From contig BJOX01000230.1 of the NCBI GenBank assembly GCA_009731375.1, forward strand, positions 16,663 through 80,662: a stretch of 64,000 bases of DNA. The letters are read 5' to 3'. Every line of letters begins with the position of its first letter. The stretch's first letter is position 1. Below are positions 1-8,169 of this stretch, piece after piece. A program made the position numbers and the translations under genes. A model generated the notes under the pieces. That model made no database searches. It had not been told where the DNA came from and saw only the letters and a list, made by a program, of their open reading frames with translations. Source of the DNA: Paulinella micropora (Eukaryota; Cercozoa; Imbricatea; Euglyphida).

Positions 1-73
1 TGCTGACGGGGCCCCGGCTGGCTCGCTTGGCCCAGTCCCACCGCGTCCGGCGCCGGCCGGACCACTCGACACT

Positions 74-1381
74 ATGCCGCCTACACACCCCCTGGCCCCT
101 AGGTTTGTGTGTGAGTCGCGCCGGCGCTGCCACGAATGTGAGCAGCTAGGGTCGTGCGACCCCTGTCGGTCGTGCCAGCTATCGGCGCTGTTCCTAAAGG
201 TACAACCCTGTTCTGTCAACGTAACAGACCGGGTTACGCGCTGGCAACCCGGCGAGCAGCGACTGGAGGAAAAAGAGCTATCACTCGCCTCGAGCACAAT
301 GCTCCCCGCGTGGCTGGAAGCAGTCTCTCTGTTCGTAGCGACCGACGAAGACTGGAAGAGCTGCGAGCTAGGCGGAGCCCGCCACTCCCAGGACGAGCAG
401 TCCTTGGCCAGGAACTCCGTCCTGCTTCTGCATCGCCGCAAGCTAGTGCTCAAGCGCATCGGGCAGCCACGGCTGGAAAACCAGCGGCAACCTTCGGCCG
501 CCCAATTAGAGTATCTGGGGCTGCAACACGTGCTGTCACAAAGGGGGCTAGCGCCCAAGGTGTACGGCTACCTCCGCGTGGACAAAAACGAGGGTGGCAA
601 GACGTTCAGTACGTTCTGGCTCGTTATGGACCTCGTCCGCGCGGGTGCCGCCCTCAGCCTGGACCTAGAACAAGCCCAAAAGTTGCGTGTCCGGCCCCCC
701 ATCAAGGCCTTCCAGAGCTTCCTGCAGGAGGTGCTAAGTTTCTCGGTCGACGTTGTCCCGCTGTTGATGGCCGATCTGAAGCCTGCTAACATCACGACGA
801 CGGCCGAACCACGGGGTTTTCTTGTGCTGGATGTAGACCCCCATTACCACCTGTGGCTCACAGAGTCCGCCAAGTACAAAGCTACCATCTTGCTCTCGAA
901 CCTGCTAAGCTTTGTGGCTAACAGCTATAACCGTACGAACGAAGCCTTGCTGAGTACCATTTGGCGATTTATGCAGCCCCTACTGGTAGCCTCAACGGGC
1001 CGGAAAGACTTTGAGCGCTGTGTTGAGTGGTGGAGCCAGAGCCTGCCCCCCGAAATGTCCAACAGGAGCCAGAGCCTGCCCCCCGAAATGTCCAACAGGC
1101 GAACCCAGTTCTGCCAGGCCAGGCACTACTTGCGGAAATTTAATATGCAGCTGGATGCCTTGCACGAAATGCCTACTACTACTATTACTGGTGATCAGTA
1201 TTACATTGATTGGCTGCCCGACGAGTCCAAGTATGAGGAGCATTGGTGGAACAGGTCGGGGCAGAAAGTTCACAACTGGGACGCCAAGCTAGTTCCGCCT
1301 AAGACTGGGAAGCCTCAGGTAAGACAATTTCTAACGGTGCTGGTCCGGATAGCCGCGTGGTGGCACCACAATAACACTTGA
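74..1381 (+). CDS. Divergent protein kinase-like protein with Cys-rich N-terminus
   Basis: A 435-residue ORF. Residues 12-37 hold a run of C-x2-C pairs (RCHECEQLGSCDPCRSC), which suggests a zinc-binding segment. The middle reads as a divergent kinase fold: a beta3-type lysine in LVLKRIG, a glutamate in the next helix (LEYLGL), APKVYG, a hinge-like WLVMDLV, a catalytic-loop-like MADLKPANI and a metal-binding-like LDVDP in place of DFG. The glycine loop is not clear, so activity is uncertain. A 33-bp tandem duplication (1034-1099) repeats SQSLPPEMSNR in frame. An AATAAA lies 60 bp after the stop. Fold assignment is by motif only; it could be a pseudokinase. The next gene is convergent. Confidence 0.6.
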   Translation: MPPTHPLAPRFVCESRRRCHECEQLGSCDPCRSCQLSALFLKVQPCSVNVTDRVTRWQPGEQRLEEKELSLASSTMLPAWLEAVSLFVATDEDWKSCELGGARHSQDEQSLARNSVLLLHRRKLVLKRIGQPRLENQRQPSAAQLEYLGLQHVLSQRGLAPKVYGYLRVDKNEGGKTFSTFWLVMDLVRAGAALSLDLEQAQKLRVRPPIKAFQSFLQEVLSFSVDVVPLLMADLKPANITTTAEPRGFLVLDVDPHYHLWLTESAKYKATILLSNLLSFVANSYNRTNEALLSTIWRFMQPLLVASTGRKDFERCVEWWSQSLPPEMSNRSQSLPPEMSNRRTQFCQARHYLRKFNMQLDALHEMPTTTITGDQYYIDWLPDESKYEEHWWNRSGQKVHNWDAKLVPPKTGKPQVRQFLTVLVRIAAWWHHNNT

Positions 1382-1440
1382 GAAGCTGCCTATTTAAGCC
1401 TGGCCCGGTAGTAGCAGGTGGCAACGGTCGTGGTGGCCAT

Positions 1441-1446
1441 AATAAA
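1441..1446 (+). terminator. Poly(A) signal AATAAA of the kinase-like gene
   Basis: AATAAA sits 60 bp downstream of the stop at 1381. A minus-strand AATAAA at 1456-1461 lies next to it, as expected between convergent genes. Confidence 0.5.
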
Positions 1447-1600
1447 AGCAGAGTTTTTATTACAAACCAGGGCCTCGGTCCGCCCACCGGCGGAACCCCG
1501 GGGGGGGGGCGGCGGAGGATTTGGCCGCCACGCTGTCCGCACTCCACCGCGCTCGCACTGATCCCCAGAGAAGCGGCTGGGAGCGTGTAGAGCGCTGGCT

Positions 1601-1606
1601 TTTATT
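1601..1606 (-). terminator. Poly(A) signal AATAAA of the nuclease-like gene
   Basis: On the minus strand AATAAA begins about 14 nt after the stop codon of the gene ending at 1620. Such a tight 3' end fits compact gene spacing. Confidence 0.5.
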
Positions 1607-1619
1607 AGATACCCTTTCT

Positions 1620-2705
1620 CTACCTTTGTCCGACCGCCCCGCCGGCCCGGCCGGGGTGCCCGGCCCACACCGTCCGGCAGAACTCGCGCGCGGCCCCGAG
1701 CATGGCCTCCGGCACGCACGCTACCCGCACCCCGTAGGTGCCCACGCACACCACGGCGGAGCGCGGCGGCTGCGGCTCGGCCGCCAGGTCGTACGTGAGT
1801 TCGAAGAGGGCGTGACCAAGCGCGGCCTGCACGAGGAAGCGGTTCAGCTCCGTGTCCGCCCATGCGCGCCAGAGCGCGTGCGCCAGGGGTGGCACCCGCG
1901 CTGGCTCCCCGTGCGCCCGCCCGGCGGACTGGGCCTTCTTGAGCTCCAACAGCCACAGGCGGCCCGCCGCACAGCGCCAGACCTGGTCTATGCTGCTGGC
2001 CACCGCCAGTGACGGGCTGTGCACCACGACCTGCGCGGCCACGGGCAGGCCGAAGCGAGCGAACAGGAAGGAGATGGCGGTGGCCGTCAGCGGGTGCACG
2101 CGCCGCAGCTCGCGCCCGGCCAGGGGGGGCAGCCCCGTTCTGGCCCGCAGCTGCCGCGCGAACCGGGCCCGCTCGGCCGGCGGCGCGCCGTCCCACAGGC
2201 GGTAGTCCCGGGACCAGAGCGCGCCCGCCAGGGCCGGCTCGCGCGCGCCCGTCGCTATGTGCACGAGGGCGTTGAGTTGCTGATCGACCACGATGGCCTG
2301 GCCCCGTCTGTACAGGCACGACTGGGTGCGCGGGTGGCCGGCCGCCGCCGCGCGGGCCGCCCATTCGCTGAAGACGGAGGGCTCGGCCGCGCCCCGTGGT
2401 GCACGGGACCCCCCCGTGCCCCAGACGGTGTCCTGCAGCCAGGCATGCAGGCCGCGCAGCGGCCGGCCGTGGTAGTACAGCACGAAACTGGGCGGGCGCG
2501 CGCGGATGGCGTTCGACACCGGCGGCCGCCGGGGCGGGGGCAGCGACCGGCGCCCACCCTGCTCGTGGCGGGCCTCGGGCGGCATTTTGGGGGCAGGAGA
2601 GGAGCTCCCCCCCTGCACACATCCCCCAGCCCTCCCCCCGCCCGGGGGGCTAGGCAGGAAGGGGGCCGCAGCGGAAAGAGAGGAGGCGCCCCCCCCCTCT
2701 GCCAT
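1620..2705 (-). CDS. PD-(D/E)XK nuclease-like protein
   Basis: The C-terminal half carries a signature of PD-(D/E)XK nucleases: an acidic residue in ASSIDQVWRCAAG, then LWLLELKKAQ, that is D-xn-ExK on adjacent strands. An upstream helix with LNALVHIATGAR could supply a further acidic/helical element. Such proteins cleave or process DNA; the substrate is unknown. The open frame extends to 2789 but begins there at GTG, so I chose the ATG at 2705. A second ATG at 2585 (MPPEARHEQ) is also plausible, because the sequence between them is low-complexity Gly/Pro/Ser in very C-rich DNA. Neighbours: convergent with the kinase-like gene, same strand as the RING gene. Confidence 0.55.
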   Translation of the reverse strand: MAEGGGASSLSAAAPFLPSPPGGGRAGGCVQGGSSSPAPKMPPEARHEQGGRRSLPPPRRPPVSNAIRARPPSFVLYYHGRPLRGLHAWLQDTVWGTGGSRAPRGAAEPSVFSEWAARAAAAGHPRTQSCLYRRGQAIVVDQQLNALVHIATGAREPALAGALWSRDYRLWDGAPPAERARFARQLRARTGLPPLAGRELRRVHPLTATAISFLFARFGLPVAAQVVVHSPSLAVASSIDQVWRCAAGRLWLLELKKAQSAGRAHGEPARVPPLAHALWRAWADTELNRFLVQAALGHALFELTYDLAAEPQPPRSAVVCVGTYGVRVACVPEAMLGAAREFCRTVWAGHPGRAGGAVGQR

Positions 2706-2889
2706 TTCCTCCGGGGGCGGGAGAAAGGCTGGGGGGCCGGCGCGGACAGGTCGGTTCGCGCCCCCCGGAGCTCCCGGCCGAAGGGGCACGGCACGAGTAC
2801 CGAGTGACTAAAAACTACGGCGTGTGCTCGCTCAGTTTTTAATGTGGCCCACACGCTACCGACGGCGGCGACGGCGCGCTGGCCCCCGC

Positions 2890-3504
2890 CTACGACACCA
2901 CTAGACGGCACACGGGGCACGAGTCCTTAGTGCGTAGCCAGGGGTCGACGCACGCCCGGTGCAGGTAATGCGCACACGGCAGCCCCCGCAGCCAGTCCCC
3001 TACGACCAAGTCTTGTAGGCAGATGGAACACTCCTTGGGCGAGTTGGGTGCGGCGAGAAAGGCGTCCGTGAGCTGGAGCTCGGGCAGCAGCGCTAGGCCG
3101 GCCTCGGACAACCCGGTGCGCACGGGCGGCTGCTCGGTCGATCCGCCCTCCCCCAGCATGACCGTGTCCACCACCACTACACCGTTGAGCGTAGACAGCA
3201 GGATTTCGGCCAGGTCTAAGGTGCTCAGGGTGGCCAAGACGACGCTTTCAAAGTCCGGCTCGGGCGGAGGGAGAGAAGCCGCCTCCGGCACCACGACGGG
3301 GCGCGCCTGACGAGGCGGTGGCTCTGGCCCGGTCGCAGTGGCCGCGGCCAGCTGTCGCAGGCCTTGTCCACGGGGGGCTGGCCGGGGAGTGGTACGTGGC
3401 TTTTTGGGCCTTGGTGCCACCGCCGAGCTCGGACGAGCGCGGTGGCTGCTAGCCGTGCCCCGGCTGCTAGCCGTGCCTTGGCTGCTAGCCGTGCCTCCCA
3501 TCAT
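2890..3504 (-). CDS. RING-H2 finger protein (putative E3 ubiquitin ligase)
   Basis: The last 45 residues form a complete RING-H2 finger: CSIC, CAHYLHRAC and CPVC give the C3H2C3 ligand set with normal spacing. RING-H2 proteins usually recruit E2 enzymes and direct ubiquitin transfer. The frame stays open to 3738, but only from a GTG; the first ATG is 3504 (MMGGTASS). Right after it an 18-bp unit is repeated three times (3444-3497), giving TASSQG/TASSRG/TASSHR. A basic, proline-rich linker follows (PRPKKPRTTPRPAPRG). The middle includes a hydrophobic stretch around ILLSTLNGVVVVDTVML, perhaps a structured domain. No substrate can be inferred. Confidence 0.8.
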   Translation of the reverse strand: MMGGTASSQGTASSRGTASSHRARPSSAVAPRPKKPRTTPRPAPRGQGLRQLAAATATGPEPPPRQARPVVVPEAASLPPPEPDFESVVLATLSTLDLAEILLSTLNGVVVVDTVMLGEGGSTEQPPVRTGLSEAGLALLPELQLTDAFLAAPNSPKECSICLQDLVVGDWLRGLPCAHYLHRACVDPWLRTKDSCPVCRLVVS

Positions 3505-3876
3505 GCCGGTCGTGTTCGGAGCCTCGCTGCCGACGGACTTTTGGGGGGAGGGGAGCAGGGGGCGTACAATCTCCCCTCCCCGGCACGCTCCCCGCGGTGG
3601 AAGGTCCCCCCTCCTCTTGCCCCCTCTCCGCTCCCTCCCCCCCCCTCGCCCCCCCCCGCACCCAGCGCGCAGCGCCCAGTGTGTCTTTTTTTTCCGCCGG
3701 CCCGCTCGTTCGGTGCCGGGCGTGCACGCCCCACGCACGCCCCACGCTCTCCCCCCCCTTCCCTACACGCCCGCGGACCACGCCCCGCGCTCCTCCCTCC
3801 CCGTGCGTACGGGCGGGCGCCTGCCCGCGACGCCGGGGGGCAGGGCTGCCGCGCCGGGGCGGATTACGGGCCGCGC
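3505..3876. other. C/G-rich low-complexity intergenic region
   Basis: Contains several C runs and purine/pyrimidine-biased tracts between the RING gene start and the stop of the large gene at 3877. Open frames here are non-ATG extensions or shadows. It probably holds the RING gene promoter; no clear TATA box is visible. Confidence 0.4.
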
Positions 3877-6711
3877 TCACGGGGCCCGCAGCACGGCCGT
3901 CTCTTGGAAGTCGTCTGCCCCGGCGTCGTCGGCCTCCGCGGGTGGCAGGAACAGCATCCGGGCGCGCGCCTCCGGTGGCAAGCACCACCGCCAGCCCAGG
4001 GCACTGCCTAAGAGCAACCACGCGTCCGAGAGGTCCTGTGCACCCTGCCTGGGCAGTCGGTCGGGGCCTTCCACCACAGCCACCGCCGCCAGCAGCAACG
4101 CGTGCGTAGTACACGAACCTTCGTCTCCTTGGAGAGTAGGCGTCTCCCGTGGGTCCACGTAGCAACCCAGGCTGGCCTCGGTCAGCCCGGCCTCCGCTAG
4201 GCCTAGCAGACGTTCCAGACGCTGCCCGTTCTGGTCCCGCAAGGCCAACCCGCGGAAGACATGCTGGAGCAGCCGGTAAGTGCCAGACCGGCTGCCGTTG
4301 GGGTCCCAAAGAGTGAGCTTCACGGCGTTGCCTGCCCGTTGTTTGCAGAGCAGGAAAGCGTGTTCGTGTGACGAGCACACGTACACCGTAAAGTCCGTTT
4401 CCGGCACTTGGGGCTCGGGACCGCTGCTGTCCCCGTAATGGTAGGTATGTGGCCAAACTCCGAACCCTAGGTGGATCGAGACGGGACAGAGCTTCCCGGG
4501 GCAGTGCCAGCCAGGGTCTAGCTCGCGCAACAAGGACAGAGCGACACAGAGGCGTCGCAGGGCCGTGTGTTCGTGGCCGCCCACGTCGGCCTGGCCGCTG
4601 TACAGGAGAGCCTCCCCCCCCGCGGAGGCAATGGGGTTTAGGCGGGCGTCAAGCACGCCCAGGGCCCCTACCAGCAGGCTGCGCAGGGTCAGCACCCGTC
4701 GGTCCCGCGCCTCGTCGTCCGACCACCGCAGCTTCCTGTCCCAGCCCAGCTGCTGCCAACGGAAGCGGCACTCCGGCTCTGTCCCTTCGTGCCCTGCGCC
4801 GGCTAGCGGAACGACACGCCGGGGGGGCTTGAGCAGGTAGGGCGGCCGGCGGTCCAGGACTACCTCGCGGGGACCCAAGTCCTCACAATCACTGTTCAAC
4901 TCTGCTACCGTCTTCCAGAACGGGCGTAGCCACCTCGCGAGTACGCTCCGAAACTTGGCCTCCGCTTCCTGCCGGTCGTTGGCGTTCAGCGGAAGCTCCG
5001 CGGCGTAGCCTACCCGCCCGTCTTGCAGGCGCAGTAGCTGCAGGGGCCTATGCGCCCATTTAGCGCAGATGTCATGCATTCTCTCGTCCAAGCACAAAGG
5101 GGCCGGCCATTCGTCCTCTACCAGGATGTTGGGCTCCTGCAGCGCAGCCCTGTCCTCGGTCAGCAGCGGCCACAGCGGCAGAGAGCGCCGGAGATGGGGA
5201 TTTAGGAGTCCGTTCCCGTGGAAGAAGAAGAAGTAGCGGGGCCCGGCGGGCGGGGAGGGCTGTCTCCTCACGTATTCGATCCGGGTAACTTGGATAGCCA
5301 GGGCCTGGCCTAGGGCTGACAACGGCCCCCTCCAGCCCACCTCCCGCAGTCCACGGTCTTCGTCCGCAGCTACGTCTTCGCCCGCAGCTACGTCGTCGTC
5401 GTCCGTGGCTACGTCGTCCTCCATGCCTACGCCGTGTTTGAAGCTGCTGGCACACGCGATAGCCAGGTCGTGCTCCAGGAGTACGAGCGGATTTCCCAGA
5501 GGCTGGTCTCGGTAGGTCACTCGCGCTAGGCCGTCTACCTCCGACCGCAGGACCTTGGGCCAAAAGTTGTAGGGCCGGGGCAAGGGACGGACGGCAGGGG
5601 GCGGCGCGGGCGGCAGGTTGGCGCTGGCCAGGTCGTCCGGCCTCGGGAGCTCGAGGAGCCCTCGTGGCTGGCGCCCTCCCGCGCGGTGTAGCGCGAGCAG
5701 CAGGCAGTAGATCCAGACCCTGGCCGTGGAGTGCTCCTCCTCTCCACGCCCGGCCCCGAACAGACGTTGCAGGGCTGCATAGCCGTCCGTGCCCGGTTCT
5801 GCGCTCTCAAACGGGCCGAGCCCCGGCCGGCAAAGGCGCAGCACCTCCTGGCAGACCGTGGACCAGTTCTTCAGCTCTGAGTCGTTCGGCCTCCCCGCGC
5901 CTTCCTCCCGCGCCAGGCGATAGAGTTCGTACAGCGGTTCGCCTGCCATCAGCAACTGCGGCGCGAGTTCCGTCAGCAACTGCGGCGCGAGTTCCGTAGG
6001 AGCGGGTAGTAGACGGAGCCAGGCGGCCGTCTCCCGCGCCAACCCCTCGCGGTAGCGCTGGCGGCAGCACGGGCGCCCTGGCGGGGCTCCGAGGTGCAGC
6101 TGTTCGTAGAGCCTCTCCTCTTGCTTCTGCCGGGCCTGCCAGAGGCGTTGTCCAGACTGGCGCGTACGCCTGCCTAGCGGCTGCGTGCCCGTTGGCGGTG
6201 GTGGCCCGCCGCCGCCCTGGCTGTTCTGCCTGCGTGCAGTCTTCAGCCTCAGGTAGTAGACGCAGCGGCGGACTGCCTCGCGCTCGGCGGGCCGGTAATA
6301 ATGAGTGACCAGACGGGCGCTGAGTTGAGCAGGGAGCGCGTCGGGGAGCGCGACGGGGGGGCCGCCCTCCGCTGCGCCCAGCTCGGCCCGTAGGCTCGCC
6401 ACCAGCGGGTCGGTAAGCTCGTCGCCCGTCGGCAGCGAGTCTAGGCTAGCTCGCAGCGAGTCTAGGCTAGCTTGCAGCGCTGCCTGCGGGTCGTGCCGCC
6501 TGGCTTTCTTGCGTGGCCTGGCCTGCTTGTCACACTCACACGCGGCTCCGTAGGGTTTGGGCAGTACCTTGGCCTCACGCAGAGGTAGCTGGACCTTGAC
6601 CAAGACACCTGCCTGACTACCCAGAGCCGCCACGACGCGTGCAGGCACGGGGCCGTTCGCGGCCTCTTCCCAGCTGACCTCCACTTCCTGCACCCCGACG
6701 TCTGCCTGCAT
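3877..6711 (-). CDS. Large protein with Ulp1/adenain-like cysteine-protease C-terminus
   Basis: From the first ATG (6711) the protein has 944 residues; the frame is open to 6837 only from GTG. The C-terminal ~200 residues show a Ulp1/adenain (clan CE) pattern in order: His in SSHEHAFLL, Asp/Asn in TLWDPNGS, then LQGDEGSCTTHALLL with Q-x5-C, the oxyanion Gln and catalytic Cys. Such enzymes remove SUMO-like modifiers or process viral proteins. The N-terminus has a basic patch (RPRKKARRHD); the centre is a long region I do not recognise, with an acidic stretch (EDDVATDDDDVAAGED). Two in-frame tandem duplications are visible, 24 bp x2 at 5951-5998 and 21 bp x2 at 6432-6473. The protease assignment rests on motif order, not alignment. 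Confidence 0.55.
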   Translation of the reverse strand: MQADVGVQEVEVSWEEAANGPVPARVVAALGSQAGVLVKVQLPLREAKVLPKPYGAACECDKQARPRKKARRHDPQAALQASLDSLRASLDSLPTGDELTDPLVASLRAELGAAEGGPPVALPDALPAQLSARLVTHYYRPAEREAVRRCVYYLRLKTARRQNSQGGGGPPPPTGTQPLGRRTRQSGQRLWQARQKQEERLYEQLHLGAPPGRPCCRQRYREGLARETAAWLRLLPAPTELAPQLLTELAPQLLMAGEPLYELYRLAREEGAGRPNDSELKNWSTVCQEVLRLCRPGLGPFESAEPGTDGYAALQRLFGAGRGEEEHSTARVWIYCLLLALHRAGGRQPRGLLELPRPDDLASANLPPAPPPAVRPLPRPYNFWPKVLRSEVDGLARVTYRDQPLGNPLVLLEHDLAIACASSFKHGVGMEDDVATDDDDVAAGEDVAADEDRGLREVGWRGPLSALGQALAIQVTRIEYVRRQPSPPAGPRYFFFFHGNGLLNPHLRRSLPLWPLLTEDRAALQEPNILVEDEWPAPLCLDERMHDICAKWAHRPLQLLRLQDGRVGYAAELPLNANDRQEAEAKFRSVLARWLRPFWKTVAELNSDCEDLGPREVVLDRRPPYLLKPPRRVVPLAGAGHEGTEPECRFRWQQLGWDRKLRWSDDEARDRRVLTLRSLLVGALGVLDARLNPIASAGGEALLYSGQADVGGHEHTALRRLCVALSLLRELDPGWHCPGKLCPVSIHLGFGVWPHTYHYGDSSGPEPQVPETDFTVYVCSSHEHAFLLCKQRAGNAVKLTLWDPNGSRSGTYRLLQHVFRGLALRDQNGQRLERLLGLAEAGLTEASLGCYVDPRETPTLQGDEGSCTTHALLLAAVAVVEGPDRLPRQGAQDLSDAWLLLGSALGWRWCLPPEARARMLFLPPAEADDAGADDFQETAVLRAP

Positions 6712-7214
6712 CCCGACGTCCGGGCTCCCTGGCCCAGCGCTCCGTGTTTTTCCTCTTCCTCGGTGGCGCCGCTGGCCTGCCTGCCGGAAGCGGTCATCTT
6801 CCCTTCCTTCCCTCCTCCCCCCCGCCGCACCCCCCACCGGCAGCGTAGGCGGGGGTCTGTGTTCCCTTCCCCTCTCCTCCTCCCCTCAGCGGGGCAGGGG
6901 ACGGCGACAGGCGACGGGGGTAAGGTGCCCTGCTAGCGCTAGCAAGCTCGCCTGCCTGCGTGGACCCCGGCTGGCGTGGCCCGGCCGAAGGCGGGCCTTC
7001 TTCCCTTGAGTCCGGACCAGCCCGGCTACCACCAATACACAGGCTAGCTAGGTCGGCCACGAGTGGTCCATTTAATTATTAGCTCTGCTGGCTAAAGGCC
7101 GGAGTACAGGCCGAGAGCGCGGAAGAGAGCCAGCACGGCCGGCTGGGCCCGGCCTCGGACACGCACCCCCCCGTCCGCCCGCAACCGTGTCTCGGGGGGG
7201 AGGCGCCGGGCGGC
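6712..7214. other. Intergenic, GC-rich; possible promoter and 3' end
   Basis: No ATG-initiated gene is supported. An ATTAAA on the minus strand at about 7070-7075 could be the poly(A) signal of the spliced gene ending at 7215. The rest is C-rich tracts and probably the promoter of the large gene. Confidence 0.35.
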
Positions 7215-7819
7215 TTAGGCCGCAGAGCCCGCCTGGCCCCCGGGCGGTTGGCTCGGCACGCCTGGCGAGGCCGCGGCGGGTTCAGCACCGCCGGCGTTCG
7301 CCACTTCGGTCTTCCGCCGCTTGGCCGGGGGTTCACCGCTCTCGCCACCACCGCGGCTGAGCCCCCGCTGGCCGCCCGCGGGCCCCCGCAGCGCAGCCAA
7401 CACTTCTTGTTGCAGGACGGTCCAGTCCAGGCCCTCGATCGGTCCGTCCCTCCGCAGGAACGCCTCGAGCCTGGCCTCAGCCTCGCCGATCACCTCCTGG
7501 CGCACCTGGTCCCAGACGACACTGCTTGCCGCGGCCGTCGTACAGCGCGCGCTCTGTTCCTCTAGGTCCTGGACCCGCGTCGGAGCCTCGGCGGCCTCCC
7601 CGGGGCTCGTCGGTCCAGCCGGCGGGGCTGGAGAGGGCAGCGCCGGGGCCACGTCCGCGCCGCCTTGGTCCTGTCACCCAGCACGTGACCAGCCAGTGCT
7701 CTCCGCCGGCCCAGCGCCCCTGGTTCTGGTTAGGGAGAGGGAGTTCTGACCTGGGCTGCCAGCACCGGCGCGCTGGCTTCTGCTGGCGCCTGGTCAGCGC
7801 CACGGGCCTGGCTCGACAT
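7215..7819 (-). CDS. Small two-exon gene, unknown function
   Basis: Join of 7751-7819 and 7215-7670 on the minus strand. The second exon has no ATG of its own. A clean 80-bp intron (GT donor, GACAG acceptor) links it in frame to an ATG exon of 23 residues (MSSQARGADQAPAEASAPV...). The product is 174 residues. The middle is helical and charged (QVRQEVIGEAEARLEAFLRR); near the C-terminus is a nuclear-localisation-like PPAKRRKTE followed by an Ala/Gly/Pro tail. No family recognised. The phase match across the intron is the main evidence. It is divergent from the LRR gene, with 350 bp between start codons. Confidence 0.55.
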
Positions 7820-7957
7820 TAGACACACCACCGACGTTGGGACTAGTTTTGTGGGGGCTGGTCGGTGGGGGTACCGCCTGACGCTGGGGGGCGGGCGGCG
7901 GGGCGTTGAGCCGCGGGCAGGCCACGGGCGTCGTCGGGCAGGCACCGGACGGTCGCC

Positions 7958-7991
7958 GGGGGGGGGGGGGGGGGGCCCCCCCCCCCCCCCC
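7958..7991. repeat. G18-C16 palindrome in divergent promoter
   Basis: Eighteen Gs are followed directly by sixteen Cs, a perfect inverted repeat without a loop, between the divergent starts at 7819 and 8170. It can form a G-quadruplex or cruciform. Homopolymer length may be assembly-dependent. Confidence 0.8.
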
Positions 7992-8169
7992 GCCCCCCCC
8001 GCCCCGCCCGCGCCCCCCGCCCGCTCTCCCCCCCTCCCCTCCCGCGCCACACCGCCTGCCGTCCTGCCCGGCGCACGCGGGGCGCCGGGGGCGGCGGCCG
8101 CCCCTGGCTCTAAAGGTATTCTGGGGCGCCGGCGCTCTCCTGCTTCTCTCTCCCCCCCTGGTCAGCGGC

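Noticed and set aside
154-789. Long open frame overlapping the kinase-like gene
   Set aside because: Arg/Ala/Gly-rich shadow in GC-rich DNA; the other frame has recognisable motifs and the poly(A) signal.
2019-2807. 262-residue plus-strand ORF opposite the nuclease-like gene
   Set aside because: Antisense shadow of the gene with the D-xn-ExK signature; composition is low-complexity.
3338-4162. Plus-strand ORFs of 170-274 residues around 3.3-4.2 kb
   Set aside because: Antisense to the RING and protease-like genes and dominated by Pro/Ala/Arg repeats.
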